Assembly (NCBI RefSeq): GCF_020165985.1
Contig: NZ_JAIUKZ010000007.1
Coordinates: 248,001-312,000 of the forward strand
Reading direction: 5' to 3'
Length of the DNA: 64,000 bases
Source: Bacillus sp. RAR_GA_16
GTDB taxonomy: Bacteria; Bacillota; Bacilli; Bacillales; Guptibacillaceae
The number at the start of each line of letters is the position of its first letter. The stretch's first letter is position 1. The notes beneath the pieces were generated by a model, which searched no databases, was not told the origin of the DNA, and was given only the letters and a program-made list of their open reading frames with translations. Shown here piece by piece: positions 27,956-38,096 of the stretch. A program made the translations under genes and the position numbers.

Positions 27956-28390
27956 TTGAAAAATTCTTGCTCAGATGAAGGGGAAATTTTATTTCAATTA
28001 AATGAAATATACAAACAAATGAGCCCTAAATTTGAAAGGTGCACCGGTATCAGCCAGTCACGCTTAGAACTCCTGCATAAATTATTTGAGGTTGATGAAA
28101 TTAGCCAAACCGCTTTGCAGAAAGAAGTGAATATTGACAGTGCTGCTGTGACAAGACATCTAAAGCAGCTAGAATTAAAAGAAATGGTTATTCGACGAAA
28201 GAAACCGGACGATAACCGCTTTACCTTTGTGAAATTAACAGAAGAAGGTAGAGAGAAGATTGCTTCTTTTCGAAAAGAAAAAGAAGAGTTCATTCGGAAA
28301 GTTCTAAAAGATTTTAGCGAGCAGGAACAAACCGAATTATCGAATATGCTTTATCGTATTCAAAAGAATGTACAAGAAATTCAATACTAA
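27956..28390 (+). CDS. MarR family transcriptional regulator
   Basis: This 144-residue winged-helix regulator has the recognition region LQKEVNIDSAAVTRHLKQLE and the wing RRKKPDDNRFTFVKLTEEG, standard for MarR. The TTG at 27956 is chosen because AAGGAGGAGG lies just before it; a GTG at 27938 would place that ribosome site inside the gene. Cys4 near the N-terminus and Cys28 could be redox sensors. It heads an operon with a nitroreductase and a monooxygenase, recalling the quinone- and electrophile-responsive MhqR/HypR systems. Confidence 0.85.
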   Translation: MKNSCSDEGEILFQLNEIYKQMSPKFERCTGISQSRLELLHKLFEVDEISQTALQKEVNIDSAAVTRHLKQLELKEMVIRRKKPDDNRFTFVKLTEEGREKIASFRKEKEEFIRKVLKDFSEQEQTELSNMLYRIQKNVQEIQY

Positions 28391-28416
28391 CAAGAATGAC
28401 ATAAGGAGAATTAATC

Positions 28417-29052
28417 ATGAATGCAACGAAAATAAATGACTTTAACGAAATTATCACAGGACGTCGCTCCATTCGTCATTATGATCCATCAGTAAAAATC
28501 ACTCGAGAAGAGATGACGGAAATTCTGACAGAAGCTACGCTAGCACCGTCTTCCGTGAACTTACAACCATGGCGCTTTGTGGTAATTGATAGCGAAGAAG
28601 GGAAAGCTACTTTAGCACCACTTGCCAAATTTAATCAATCACAAGTCGAGACATCTGCTGCTGTTATTGCTGTATTTGTTGATATGAACAGCTTGGACTT
28701 TGCAGATGAAATTTATGACACTGCCGTTCAAAAAGGATATATGCCTGCAGAAGTAAGAGATCAGCAACTTCCAGCTATCAAAGGCTTGTTAGAGGGAATG
28801 TCAACTGAGCAGTTTAGAGAAATGAACATTATTGATGCTGGATTGGTTTCCATGCAGTTGATGTTAGCGGCAAGAGCACATGGTTATGATACTAATCCAA
28901 TTGGTGGATATGAGAAAGCTCAAATCGCTGAAGCCTATGGTATGGATAAAGAGCGTTATTACCCAGTCATGTTAATTTCCATTGGTAAGGCAGCAAATGA
29001 AGGATATAAATCCGTGCGTTTACCTGTTGAATCGATTACTGATTGGAAATAA
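28417..29052 (+). CDS. Nitroreductase family flavoprotein
   Basis: The 211-residue protein has the FMN-binding start GRRSIRHYDP, APSSVNLQPWRF near residue 47 and GYEKAQIAEAYG near 168, typical of NfsB/YdfN-like nitroreductases. These reduce nitro compounds or quinones with NAD(P)H. It lies 26 bases after the MarR regulator gene and before a monooxygenase gene, resembling the B. subtilis mhqN context. The physiological substrate is unknown. Confidence 0.88.
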   Translation: MNATKINDFNEIITGRRSIRHYDPSVKITREEMTEILTEATLAPSSVNLQPWRFVVIDSEEGKATLAPLAKFNQSQVETSAAVIAVFVDMNSLDFADEIYDTAVQKGYMPAEVRDQQLPAIKGLLEGMSTEQFREMNIIDAGLVSMQLMLAARAHGYDTNPIGGYEKAQIAEAYGMDKERYYPVMLISIGKAANEGYKSVRLPVESITDWK

Positions 29053-29084
29053 AATAACAAAACAAATGAAAAGAGGAATGAACG

Positions 29085-29381
29085 ATGATTATTATTCATG
29101 CAGAATTACAAATTAACCCGGCTAAAGAAGAAGAATTTCTTAAAGAAGTGAAAACGTTAATTGAATCAGCTAGAAATGAAGAAGGCAACATTTCTTACAC
29201 TCTTACAAAAGAAGTTGAAAAAGAGAACACGTATAAAATGATTGAAGCATATAAAGATATGCCTTCAGTTCAAGCGCATAATGAAAGTGCTCATTTCCAA
29301 GCTTTTGTTGGGAAAGCACCTGAATATCTAACTGCTCCACTAGAAGCAAAGGTTTATGACGCTACTGAAATACAAAAATAA
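29085..29381 (+). CDS. Antibiotic biosynthesis monooxygenase (ABM) family quinol monooxygenase
   Basis: The 98-residue dimeric alpha-beta-barrel-type protein matches the ABM/YgiN family. It starts with IIIHAELQINPAKEEEFL and carries NEEGNISYTL and SAHFQAFV, the conserved family segments. Members oxidise quinols or act on reactive aromatics. Its place in the MarR-nitroreductase operon supports a role in quinone or electrophile detoxification. A strong terminator follows. Confidence 0.87.
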   Translation: MIIIHAELQINPAKEEEFLKEVKTLIESARNEEGNISYTLTKEVEKENTYKMIEAYKDMPSVQAHNESAHFQAFVGKAPEYLTAPLEAKVYDATEIQK

Positions 29382-29406
29382 TTCATTTTCAGCAACATTT
29401 AAAAGT

Positions 29407-29449
29407 AAAAGGGGAGTAACGTCTAATTCGCACGTTATTCCCCTTTTTT
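29407..29449 (+). terminator. Terminator of the MarR-nitroreductase-monooxygenase operon
   Basis: AAAAGGGGAGTAACGT pairs with ACGTTATTCCCCTTTT (one wobble), followed by Ts. Confidence 0.87.
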
Positions 29450-29524
29450 ATTGCACGTATAGTTGAATAAATGTTGATCGTCATTTTTGTTTTTTTCATA
29501 ATTCATCAGATTCTTATGAAGTGA

Positions 29525-30649
29525 TTACTTAGCTGATGCTCCTTTAATATAACCCCAAATATCTTTAAAAACATTCGCATGATAAAGCGTTTTGAGAACG
29601 ACAAGAAGAACTGGACCAATAATAAGGCCGATGAAGCCAAATAATTGGAACCCAACGAATAAGGCAATTAACGTTGCGAGAGGATCAAGTCCGATATTAG
29701 ATGAAAGGACTTTTGGCTCCATTACCTGACGTTGAATGACAACGACTCCATAGAGGACCGACAGACCAATTGTTAGACCATAATCCCCAGTTAAAAACGA
29801 GTAAATCATCCACGGTACAAAAACAGCTCCAGTGCCAAGGTAAGGTAACAAATCGACTAGACCGATAATAATGGCAATTGTGATGGCGTAATCCACTCTT
29901 AGAATGAGAAGTCCCACAAGAACGATTACAGCTGTCATAGAAATGAGTGTAAGCTGAGCCTTAAGAAAACCAAACAATGCCCTTCTTAAATCCACATAGA
30001 CAGTGCCTATACTCTTTTGGATGTCAGGTCGCAATCTCTTTTTTAACCAATTCATAAATTTATACCAGTCTTTACTAATAAAGAAAGTGGCTAACATCGA
30101 GAAGACAAGCACGGTTAATATGGTTGGTAAACTAACGATAATGGAGCGTATTCCTTCTACTAGAGATTGAAGGATGTTCGTTAAGGCTGTCGTGACAGTT
30201 GTTCCAATTGATTGAATATTATCAAGTACAGTCGTTTGTTGATCTTTATTTAAATCTTTAAATAGATCTTCTAATTGATTATAAAGAGGCATGACGTGTG
30301 ACACGAATAGTTCTTCTACGAAACGAACGATTTCTTGAAAGTTTCCGGGTAATACGTCAGCAATATAAACAATACCCTGGACGATTTCATTTACAAGAAG
30401 AGCAATGAAAGCCGCAAGAACACCAACTAGAAATAAGATTGACAGAGCAACAGATAGTGGCCTTGGTATCTTTCCTCTGCTTTCGAATAAGTCGACAAGT
30501 GGGTTGATTAAAAAAGCAAGGAGTAAGGCAATCACAAAAGGGTAAGCAAGATGCCAAATATAATAAAAGGCGATTAAGCTAATCATAATAAGGAGAATCA
30601 CAAATAGAAAACGTAAAACTCTATGTATGTATGTCCAGTTCATTTCCAT
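29525..30649 (-). CDS. ytvI: Sporulation integral membrane protein YtvI (AI-2E transporter/PerM family)
   Basis: The 374-residue protein has about eight hydrophobic helices in the AI-2E exporter (UPF0118/PerM) arrangement. These include ALLLAFLINPLVDLFE near residue 40 and GLVDLLPYLGTGAVFVPW near 265. It is the YtvI subgroup, annotated as sporulation-associated in Bacillus. It is encoded on the minus strand between the stress operon and ytwI, the same order as in B. subtilis. Transport substrate unknown. Confidence 0.88.
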   Translation of the reverse strand: MEMNWTYIHRVLRFLFVILLIMISLIAFYYIWHLAYPFVIALLLAFLINPLVDLFESRGKIPRPLSVALSILFLVGVLAAFIALLVNEIVQGIVYIADVLPGNFQEIVRFVEELFVSHVMPLYNQLEDLFKDLNKDQQTTVLDNIQSIGTTVTTALTNILQSLVEGIRSIIVSLPTILTVLVFSMLATFFISKDWYKFMNWLKKRLRPDIQKSIGTVYVDLRRALFGFLKAQLTLISMTAVIVLVGLLILRVDYAITIAIIIGLVDLLPYLGTGAVFVPWMIYSFLTGDYGLTIGLSVLYGVVVIQRQVMEPKVLSSNIGLDPLATLIALFVGFQLFGFIGLIIGPVLLVVLKTLYHANVFKDIWGYIKGASAK

Positions 30650-30782
30650 CCCCCTAGGATACCTTTCCTATATTTTACACCGCTTGCTTTCGAACAAGCA
30701 ATTGTTGGGAAGCTGTTTCGTGCTTATTTTCTAAAAGTTTGTTATGCTAAAAGAGTTCTGCTAATGTGAAAGAGGGAGCGTT

Positions 30783-31250
30783 ATGACAATTATTTCTCAG
30801 CCTACTCTATTTCTTCTCATCCTACTTGGAATTGCACTTGTTGCAAAAAACAGCTCGCTTATGATTGCCGTGGCTGTCTTATTGGTTGTGAAAGCAATCG
30901 GGCTTGGCGATAAAGCCTTTCCTTTATTACAATCTAAAGGAATTTCTTGGGGCGTCACAATCATTACTATTGCAGTGCTTGTTCCAATTGCAAATGGAGA
31001 TATAGGGTTTAAGCAACTTGGCGAGGCAGTTAAATCATCTTATGCTTGGATTGCAATGGGAGCAGGTATATTTGTTGCCATCATCGCCTCTAAAGGGATT
31101 ATCTTGCTCCAAAATGATCCGCATATTACGACAGCGCTTGTTTTTGGTACAATTCTTGCTGTCGCGGTTTTTCAAGGAATTGCCGTAGGTCCATTAATTG
31201 GAGCGGGCATTGCTTACATGGCCATGAAAGTTGTTGAATTCTTCACCTGA
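30783..31250 (+). CDS. ytwI: DUF441 family membrane protein YtwI
   Basis: This 155-residue protein has four hydrophobic segments and the DUF441 features LLLILLGIALVAKN at the N-terminus, GISWGVTIITIAVLVPIA near 60 and NDPHITTALVFGTILAVA near 115. It matches B. subtilis YtwI by sequence and by its position between ytvI and citZ. Function unknown. Confidence 0.9.
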   Translation: MTIISQPTLFLLILLGIALVAKNSSLMIAVAVLLVVKAIGLGDKAFPLLQSKGISWGVTIITIAVLVPIANGDIGFKQLGEAVKSSYAWIAMGAGIFVAIIASKGIILLQNDPHITTALVFGTILAVAVFQGIAVGPLIGAGIAYMAMKVVEFFT

Positions 31251-31352
31251 ACGACTGCTCAGTAATGCATGAGGTTTAGATCTTTTACGTCTATTTTTAT
31301 CATTATTTCGACATTTGAGAAAAAAAGGAATCGACGAAATCATGCATATTCA

Positions 31353-31381
31353 TTCACAAATATCAGAGAATTGTTTATAAT
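31353..31381 (+). promoter_or_regulatory. Sigma-A promoter of citZ
   Basis: TTCACA (31353-31358), 17 bases, perfect TATAAT (31376-31381), about 120 bases before the start codon. Confidence 0.65.
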
Positions 31382-31430
31382 GAGAACTGACGCACCATCT
31401 TGTACATAGGTTCTTATTTTTTTGGAGCGT

Positions 31431-31446
31431 TTTAAAAGCGTTATCA
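31431..31446 (+). promoter_or_regulatory. cre site in the citZ leader
   Basis: TTTAAAAGCGTTATCA matches the CcpA consensus WTGNAANCGNWNNCA except for the early G. Lying about 60 bases after the predicted transcription start, it would act by roadblock. B. subtilis citZ is a known target of catabolite control. Confidence 0.55.
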
Positions 31447-31503
31447 AAGCAGAATTTTTAGAAAATACTAGAGCCAATAATATGGAAAAGGAGAGGGAAA
31501 CGT

Positions 31504-32619
31504 ATGACGACTACTCGCGGATTAGAAGGCGTAGTTGCAACAACATCATCGATTAGTTCTATCGTAAATGATGTCTTAACATACAGAGGGTATAATATCG
31601 ATGACCTCGCTGAAAATGCTAGTTTTGAAGAAGTAATTTATCTATTATGGAATGATAAACTTCCAAATAAGACTGAACTTGAGGAATTTACAGCGGACTT
31701 TGCGAAAAATGCTTCCATTCCTGAAGAGATTGTAAGTCAAATGAAATCGTATCCAATTGAGAAGGTGCACCCAATGGCTGCTCTTCGTACAGCTGTTTCT
31801 ACTCTTGCACTGTATGATGAAGAAGCAGATGATATGAGTGAAGAGGCAAACTATCGTAAAGCGATTCGTCTCCAAGCAAAGATTCCAACTGTTGTAACCG
31901 CTTTTTCGCGAATTCGTGAAGGAAAAGCACCAGTAGAGCCTAAAGAAGATCTTAGTTTTGCGGCAAACTTCCTTTATACGTTAACAGGAGAACTTCCTGA
32001 AGACGTCGCTGTTACAGCGATTAATAAAGCGCTTGTGCTACATGCTGATCATGAGTTAAACGCGTCCACATTTACAGCACGTGTATGTGTTGCAACACTT
32101 TCTGATATGTATTCAGGCGTAACAGCTGCCATTGGTGCACTGAAAGGACCTTTGCATGGTGGAGCGAATGAGCGTGTAATGGCTATGCTAAGTGAAATTG
32201 ATCGTGTTGATAATGTTGAGCCTTATTTGCAAAAAGCATTTGAAAATAAAGAAAAAATCATGGGCTTTGGTCACCGTGTCTACAAAACTGGTGATCCACG
32301 GGCAAAACATCTTCGAGAAATGTCTCGTCAATTAACTGATCTCACTGGTGAGACAAAGTGGTACGAGATGTCAACGAAAATGGAAGAAATCGTGACTAGT
32401 GAAAAGGGTCTTCCGCCTAATGTCGATTTCTATTCAGCTTCTGTTTATCATAGTCTTGGAATCGATCACGACTTGTTCACACCGCTTTTTGCAGTAAGTC
32501 GTGTATCTGGTTGGATTGCTCATATTCTTGAACAATATAGCAACAATCGCTTAATCCGCCCACGTGCTGAGTACGTAGGTGCAACAAACCAAACGTATGT
32601 CAAAGTAGAAGATAGATAA
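31504..32619 (+). CDS. citZ: Citrate synthase II
   Basis: It condenses acetyl-CoA and oxaloacetate, the entry step of the TCA cycle. The 371 residues match B. subtilis CitZ. The catalytic triad can be placed at His218 (GPLHGG), His257 (GFGHRVY) and Asp318 (PPNVDFY), and the ADHELNAS segment is at 181-188. It heads the citZ-icd-mdh cluster with a promoter and cre site in its leader. A small hairpin with a T tract separates it from icd. Confidence 0.98.
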   Translation: MTTTRGLEGVVATTSSISSIVNDVLTYRGYNIDDLAENASFEEVIYLLWNDKLPNKTELEEFTADFAKNASIPEEIVSQMKSYPIEKVHPMAALRTAVSTLALYDEEADDMSEEANYRKAIRLQAKIPTVVTAFSRIREGKAPVEPKEDLSFAANFLYTLTGELPEDVAVTAINKALVLHADHELNASTFTARVCVATLSDMYSGVTAAIGALKGPLHGGANERVMAMLSEIDRVDNVEPYLQKAFENKEKIMGFGHRVYKTGDPRAKHLREMSRQLTDLTGETKWYEMSTKMEEIVTSEKGLPPNVDFYSASVYHSLGIDHDLFTPLFAVSRVSGWIAHILEQYSNNRLIRPRAEYVGATNQTYVKVEDR

Positions 32620-32620
32620 T

Positions 32621-32648
32621 AAAAGGGGAGAATTCTTCCCTTTTTACT
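32621..32648 (+). terminator. Attenuating hairpin between citZ and icd
   Basis: AAAGGGGAG and CTTCCCTTT pair with one wobble across AATT, then a short T run. Partial read-through would lower icd-mdh relative to citZ. Confidence 0.55.
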
Positions 32649-32682
32649 TTAAATGTTAATCATTTACTAGGAGGAATAGATA

Positions 32683-33954
32683 ATGGCAAATGGAGAGAAG
32701 ATTACCGTAAATAATGGTGTACTAAATGTTCCAGATCATGCAATTATTCCATACATTGAAGGCGACGGAACGGGGCCTGATATTTGGGCAGCTGCTTCTA
32801 AAGTACTAGAAGGAGCAGTCGATAAAGCTTATGGTGGTAAGAAAAAAATCGTTTGGAAAGAAGTTTACGCAGGTCAAAAAGCGTATGATAAAACAGGTGA
32901 ATGGCTTCCAGCAGATACGCTAGATGCTATTCGTGAATACATAATTGCGATTAAGGGACCTCTTACAACACCGGTTGGAGGAGGCATTCGTTCTCTAAAT
33001 GTTGCCTTACGTCAAGAGCTTGATTTGTTTACTTGTCTTCGTCCAGTTCGTTATTTTAAAGGTGTTCCTTCACCGGTAAAGCGTCCTGAAGATACAGATA
33101 TGGTTATTTTCAGAGAAAATACAGAAGATATTTATGCAGGAATCGAATTCCAGAAGGGTACAGATGACGTTAAGAAAATTATTTCATTCCTTCAAGACGA
33201 AATGGGTGCAAAGAACATTCGTTTCCCTGAAACTTCAGGTATTGGGATTAAGCCTGTTTCAGAAGAAGGTACTAAGCGCCTAGTTCGTGCTGCTATTCAG
33301 TATGCACTTGATGAAGGGCGTAGAAATGTAACGCTTGTTCATAAAGGTAACATCATGAAATTCACTGAAGGAGCTTTCAAAAACTGGGGATATGAAGTAG
33401 CGGAGCAGGAATTTGGAGATAAAGTATTCACCTGGTCTGAATACGATCGAATCGTTGAAGAGAAAGGAAAAGACGCTGCGAATGAAGCTCAGTCAAAGGC
33501 GGAAAGTGAAGGAAAGCTAATCGTTAAAGATGCGATTGCAGATATTTTCTTACAGCAAATTCTAACTCGTCCAGCTGAATTTGATGTTGTGGCAACGATG
33601 AACCTAAACGGTGACTATGTATCTGACGCTTTAGCAGCTCAAGTTGGTGGAATTGGAATCGCCCCAGGAGCTAACATTAATTATGAAACAGGTCATGCGA
33701 TTTTTGAAGCAACACACGGCACAGCTCCAAAATACGCTGGTCTTGATAAAGTAAACCCTTCTTCAGTTATTCTCTCAGGTGTACTTATGCTTGAGCATAT
33801 TGGATGGAATGAAGCAGCCAAGCTTGTTCTAGATTCTATGGAAAAAACAATTGCAAATAAAGTGGTTACTTATGACTTTGCCCGTCTGATGGACGGTGCA
33901 ACGGAAGTGAAAACCTCCGAATTTGGTGATGAACTGATCAACAATATGGACTAA
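32683..33954 (+). CDS. icd: NADP-dependent isocitrate dehydrogenase
   Basis: It converts isocitrate to 2-oxoglutarate with NADP. The 423 residues match B. subtilis Icd in length. [13 protein letters not shown] carries Ser104, which binds isocitrate and is the phosphorylation site in enteric homologues; IYAGIEF and the NADP-site stretch [13 protein letters not shown] are intact. The ATG at 32683 follows AGGAGG. mdh follows 45 bases later. Confidence 0.98.
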   Translation: MANGEKITVNNGVLNVPDHAIIPYIEGDGTGPDIWAAASKVLEGAVDKAYGGKKKIVWKEVYAGQKAYDKTGEWLPADTLDAIREYIIAIKGPLTTPVGGGIRSLNVALRQELDLFTCLRPVRYFKGVPSPVKRPEDTDMVIFRENTEDIYAGIEFQKGTDDVKKIISFLQDEMGAKNIRFPETSGIGIKPVSEEGTKRLVRAAIQYALDEGRRNVTLVHKGNIMKFTEGAFKNWGYEVAEQEFGDKVFTWSEYDRIVEEKGKDAANEAQSKAESEGKLIVKDAIADIFLQQILTRPAEFDVVATMNLNGDYVSDALAAQVGGIGIAPGANINYETGHAIFEATHGTAPKYAGLDKVNPSSVILSGVLMLEHIGWNEAAKLVLDSMEKTIANKVVTYDFARLMDGATEVKTSEFGDELINNMD

Positions 33955-33999
33955 ACAAAAGACCACTATTCTTATAAGCGTGAAAGGAGTGGCTAGTAA

Positions 34000-34938
34000 A
34001 TGACAATCAAACGCAAAAAAGTTTCCGTAATTGGTGCTGGCTTTACTGGTGCAACCACGGCTTTTCTTTTAGCTCAGAAAGAACTTGCTGACGTTGTGCT
34101 TGTTGACATACCGAATCAAGAGGGACCAACAAAAGGAAAAGCACTTGATATGTTTGAAGCAAGTCCAGTTCAGGGATTTGATTCTAAAATCACCGGTACT
34201 TCTAATTATGAAGATACAGCAGATTCAGATATTGTTGTCATTACAGCAGGTATTGCAAGAAAACCGGGAATGAGCCGAGACGATCTTGTGAATACAAATG
34301 CGAAAATCATGAAAAGTGTTACTAAGGATATTGTGAAATATTCTCCTGAAACCACGATTGTGGTTTTAACGAATCCTGTTGATGCGATGACATATACAGT
34401 ATTTAAGGAGTCTGGTCTTCCTAAAAATCGCGTGATAGGTCAATCGGGAATTCTTGATTCTGCTCGTTTCCGTTCATTTATTGCTGAAGAATTAAACCTT
34501 TCTGTTAAAGATATTACAGGTTTTGTCCTCGGTGGGCATGGTGATGATATGGTACCGCTTGTTCGCTATTCGTTTGCTGGTGGTATCCCACTTCAAAATT
34601 TAATTTCAGAAGAACGCCTTGCTGAAATTGTGGAACGCACTCGAAAAGGAGGAGGCGAAATTGTAAGCCTTCTTGGAAATGGTAGTGCTTACTATGCTCC
34701 AGCAGCCTCATTAGTTGAGATGGTAGAAGCGATCCTTAAGGATCAGCGTCGCGTTCTTCCAACTATTGCTTATCTTGAAGGTGAGTATGGTTACGATGGA
34801 CTCTACCTCGGTGTACCAACAATCCTTGGTGGTGGCGGTATTGAAGAGATTATCGAGCTTGATTTAACTGCAGAAGAAAAGAAAGAGTTAGATAAATCAG
34901 CTGATTCTGTTCGTAAAGTAATGACGGTCTTAGGCTAA
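34000..34938 (+). CDS. mdh: Malate dehydrogenase
   Basis: The LDH-like malate dehydrogenase oxidises malate with NAD. The 312 residues show the NAD loop GAGFTGAT (12-19), substrate arginines Arg87 and Arg93 in [10 protein letters not shown], and the Asp153/Arg156 pair with catalytic His180 in GGHGDDMVP. Arg87 rather than glutamine confirms malate over lactate specificity. It is the last gene of citZ-icd-mdh, followed by a perfect terminator. Confidence 0.98.
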   Translation: MTIKRKKVSVIGAGFTGATTAFLLAQKELADVVLVDIPNQEGPTKGKALDMFEASPVQGFDSKITGTSNYEDTADSDIVVITAGIARKPGMSRDDLVNTNAKIMKSVTKDIVKYSPETTIVVLTNPVDAMTYTVFKESGLPKNRVIGQSGILDSARFRSFIAEELNLSVKDITGFVLGGHGDDMVPLVRYSFAGGIPLQNLISEERLAEIVERTRKGGGEIVSLLGNGSAYYAPAASLVEMVEAILKDQRRVLPTIAYLEGEYGYDGLYLGVPTILGGGGIEEIIELDLTAEEKKELDKSADSVRKVMTVLG

Positions 34939-34950
34939 TATGTTGATAGA

Positions 34951-34982
34951 ATAGATCCGGTGTAACAACCGGATCTATTTTT
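34951..34982 (+). terminator. Terminator of citZ-icd-mdh
   Basis: ATAGATCCGGT pairs exactly with ACCGGATCTAT, then Ts. Confidence 0.88.
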
Positions 34983-35023
34983 AAAACGACCTAGAAAGCG
35001 TTTTCGGAAAAGGAGGAGAAGCG

Positions 35024-35503
35024 ATGCTATTAGGTAAAAAACGTAAGCTTGGAAGAATGCTTGAAGAAATATCTGTAGGTGAGAAGCTTGAAGTAACGGA
35101 AAAAATCGAAGATCGCGATCTACTTTTATATCTTGGTCTTTCAAACGATAATAATCCTCTTTTCATTCAGCATGATTATGCCTCGATGACGCCTTTTAAA
35201 AAACCAATCGTGCCACAAATTATGCTGCTTGCCATTGTAACAGGTGCTATTTCTAAGTATCTGCCCGGACCGGGAAGTAGTATCAAAAAGCAAGAAGTAA
35301 CGTACGAGACCCCTGTCCATCATTATGAGACGCTTCATTTTCAGTTTGAAGTGGTGAAGGTGCTCATGGAGGCACATGAAGTTGAAATAAGTGTGAAAGG
35401 CGTCAATGAATCAGGAAACCCTATTTTGGAAGGTATTTTTACCGTTAGCCCACCTTATCCAGCGAAACCATTAACGAAGTCAACATCTTTTGATAATTTT
35501 TAG
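35024..35503 (+). CDS. MaoC-like hotdog-fold dehydratase domain protein
   Basis: A 159-residue protein with a MaoC/hotdog fold. After the short N-terminus come VTEKIEDRDLLLYLGLSNDNNPLF, with the hydratase-2-like asparagine-rich motif, and PIVPQIMLLAIVTGAIS. Members hydrate enoyl-thioesters, but the catalytic Asp-His pair of true hydratases is altered (DNNPLFIQ), so activity is uncertain. The gene between mdh and phoP is common in Bacillaceae. The ATG at 35024 follows AAGGAGGAG. Confidence 0.78.
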   Translation: MLLGKKRKLGRMLEEISVGEKLEVTEKIEDRDLLLYLGLSNDNNPLFIQHDYASMTPFKKPIVPQIMLLAIVTGAISKYLPGPGSSIKKQEVTYETPVHHYETLHFQFEVVKVLMEAHEVEISVKGVNESGNPILEGIFTVSPPYPAKPLTKSTSFDNF

Positions 35504-35529
35504 AGCCCACTCAAGGCTCTTTTTTTTTG
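35502..35529 (+). terminator. Terminator upstream of phoP
   Basis: AGAGCC and GGCTCT pair around CACTCAA, followed by at least eight Ts. Confidence 0.82.
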
Positions 35530-35700
35530 ACTTTATTTGTCCTTATTTTGAATTAAAGCGCTTTATAAAGGAGTAAGAACTTAACTTTTTCTTTTGCCTT
35601 TGTAAAAATAATAGTATGATGAGGGTATTCAGGCTAAAATAAAAAAAACGTCTGGGGATCGGCATTGATGAATGGGGAAATTCGTTAGGGGGATATGACT

Positions 35701-36420
35701 ATGGCTCAAAAGATACTAGTAGTGGACGACGAAATGTCGATTTTAACTTTGCTACAATTTAACCTTGAACAGGCAGGTTATGAAGTTGTAACAGCAGAAG
35801 ATGGGGCAGAAGCATTGGAAGTTGTTGAGGCGGAAAAGCCGAATTGCATCATTCTTGATCTGATGCTGCCTGAAATGGATGGATTAGAGGTATGTAAGGA
35901 ATTAAGACAGCGACACATCCATACGCCAGTGTTAATGCTTACAGCGAAAGATGATGAATTCGATAAAGTACTTGGTCTTGAGCTTGGTGCTGATGATTAT
36001 ATGACAAAACCGTTTAGTCCAAGAGAAGTTGTTGCCCGAGTTAAAGCCATTCTTAGACGAGTAAAACAACTTGAAGAATCAAAGGTTACAACAGAGACGG
36101 AAGAATCAGAGAAAATTCAGGTTGGTGAACTAGAGGTTTATCCGAACAATTATGAATCATTTTTCCGAGGAGAAATGATGGAAGTCACACCTAAAGAATT
36201 TGAACTGCTAGTATATCTCATACGCCATAAAGGACGCGTGCTAACAAGAGAACAACTTTTAAGTGCAGTTTGGAATTATGATTTTGTTGGTGATACACGA
36301 ATTGTAGATGTTCACGTTAGTCATTTGAGAGAAAAAATTGAAGAAAATACACGTAAACCTGAATATATTAAAACAATCAGGGGGCTCGGCTATAAGTTAG
36401 AGGAGCCATCTGGTAAATGA
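35701..36420 (+). CDS. phoP: Phosphate-response regulator PhoP
   Basis: PhoP is an OmpR-type regulator of the phosphate-starvation response. The 239-residue protein has a receiver domain (acidic pocket Asp9/Asp10, phosphoacceptor Asp53, Thr81, Lys103) and a winged-helix domain with TREQLLSAVWNYDFVGDTRIVDVHVSHLREK, read in parts. The ATG at 35701 is preferred over 35695 because TTAGGGGG is eight bases before it and only two before the other. Its stop overlaps the phoR start (ATGA). Confidence 0.94.
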   Translation: MAQKILVVDDEMSILTLLQFNLEQAGYEVVTAEDGAEALEVVEAEKPNCIILDLMLPEMDGLEVCKELRQRHIHTPVLMLTAKDDEFDKVLGLELGADDYMTKPFSPREVVARVKAILRRVKQLEESKVTTETEESEKIQVGELEVYPNNYESFFRGEMMEVTPKEFELLVYLIRHKGRVLTREQLLSAVWNYDFVGDTRIVDVHVSHLREKIEENTRKPEYIKTIRGLGYKLEEPSGK

Positions 36421-37836
36421 AGCGTTTTCGCTCGCGCTTTTTAAATGCTCAATTTGTTATTCTTTTTCTTGTATTTTCAATTTTAGTTGTTTTTTTAGGG
36501 AATTTATTTGAAGGGATTTTATTCGATAATGCTAGCGAAGAAGCATTATCAAACATGTGGTTAATCTTGATCTTCTCATTTGCAGGCGCCTTTCTCATCA
36601 TTGTTTATCTGAGTCTTCGTATTTCAAATCAGTTAACAAAGCCTTTAGAGGGAGCATTGCATGTAGCCAATGAGCTTGCTACGGGAAATTTTAAAGCTAG
36701 AACTTATGAATATAAGCTAGATGAGACTGGTCAACTTAGTCACGCCTTAAACATTCTTGCTCGCAATTTACAAAACATGACAAATTCATATGAAATTCAG
36801 CAAAACCGATTAATGACATTGATTGAAAATATGGATAGTGGTTTAATTCTAATCGATTCGAAGGGTCAGATAAACCTCGTTAATCGCTTTTATAAAGAGA
36901 CTTTTCACATTAAAACGGAAGACTATTTGGATGTGCTTTATTATGAAGCACTTCCATACAGGGAAATTATTCGATTAGTGGAAGAGACGCTGTTAGTTGA
37001 GCAAACCGTTCGAAAGCAAGTTGAGCTGCCAGTGGGAATTGAAATGCGCCATTTTGATGTATCTGGTGCACCGATTCTAAATCAGGATGAAAAGCTGAAG
37101 GGTGTCGTACTCGTCTTTCACGATATTACAGAATTAAAAAAACTTGAACAAATGCGAAAAGATTTTGTAGCAAACGTCTCACATGAACTGAAAACCCCAG
37201 TCACTTCGTTAAAGGGTTTTGCTGAGACGCTACTTGATGGAGCTATGGAAAACAAAGCTTTCCGGACTCGTTTCCTTACGATTATATTAAATGAAAGTGA
37301 TCGTCTTCAAAGTCTTATTCAGGAATCTACTCGACCTTTCAAAAATGGAGCAAAAACATTTTACACTTAACTGGCAAGATGTAGACTTGAAAGAAGTGAT
37401 TGATGATTGTCTATTAATGACGAAAAACAAAGCAGATAAGAAGAGTATTGAAGTAGATATTCACTATGATGGAGATCTTCAAATCAAGGGCGATGCGAAT
37501 CGTTTAAAGCAAGTGTTTCTTAATTTAATTGCGAATAGTATTACGTATACTCCAGAAGGAGGGTGCGTAACGGTACTCGTAAAGGAAGAAAGCGATGTCG
37601 TTAAGTTTACGATTTCAGATAATGGAATCGGTATACGTCAAGAAGAGCTACCGAGAATTTTTGAACGCTTTTACAGAGTCGATCGAGCAAGAAGTAGGAA
37701 CTCTGGTGGTACTGGGTTGGGTCTTGCGATTGTGAAACACCTCGTCGAAGCCCACCAGGGTCATATTGAAGTAAATAGTCAACCTGGTGAAGGGACAACG
37801 TTTATGATCACGTTAAATAAAGAGAGAGGATTATAA
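36417..37836 (+). CDS. phoR: Sensor kinase PhoR, short form, interrupted by a one-base insertion
   Basis: PhoR is the membrane histidine kinase partner of PhoP. Domains in order are TM1 (about 12-34), a loop of only about 12 residues, TM2 (47-68), HAMP, PAS (about 130-235), HisKA with His246 in NVSHELKTP, and an HATPase with DNGIGI and GGTGLGLAI. One extra A at 37324/37325 breaks the frame; without it the text reads LIQDLLDLSKMEQ and gives 472 residues. B. subtilis PhoR is about 579, the difference being the missing extracytoplasmic domain. Confidence 0.92.
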
Positions 37837-37930
37837 TCTTTACGTTTTCTTTACAGTTAGTTTATATGTCCTTTAAACTATTTCTGTAACGTAATAGATG
37901 ACCCCTTCATCATGACGAGAGCATATTTTT

Positions 37931-37960
37931 GAGACGAGATCTTCTCGTCTCCTTTTTTTT
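37931..37960 (+). terminator. Terminator of phoPR
   Basis: GAGACGAGA pairs exactly with TCTCGTCTC around TCT, followed by eight Ts. Confidence 0.9.
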
Positions 37961-38096
37961 GTCATTATGAATGGAATAGGAGAGACCGATTAGACGCTTG
38001 TTTTTCATTCTTTTTCCCATCGTGGTAAAATAAATGAAGCAGGCGTCTTTTGTATTGGGAAAAGATCGATAATATGAACGAGATGGAGGACTTCTA

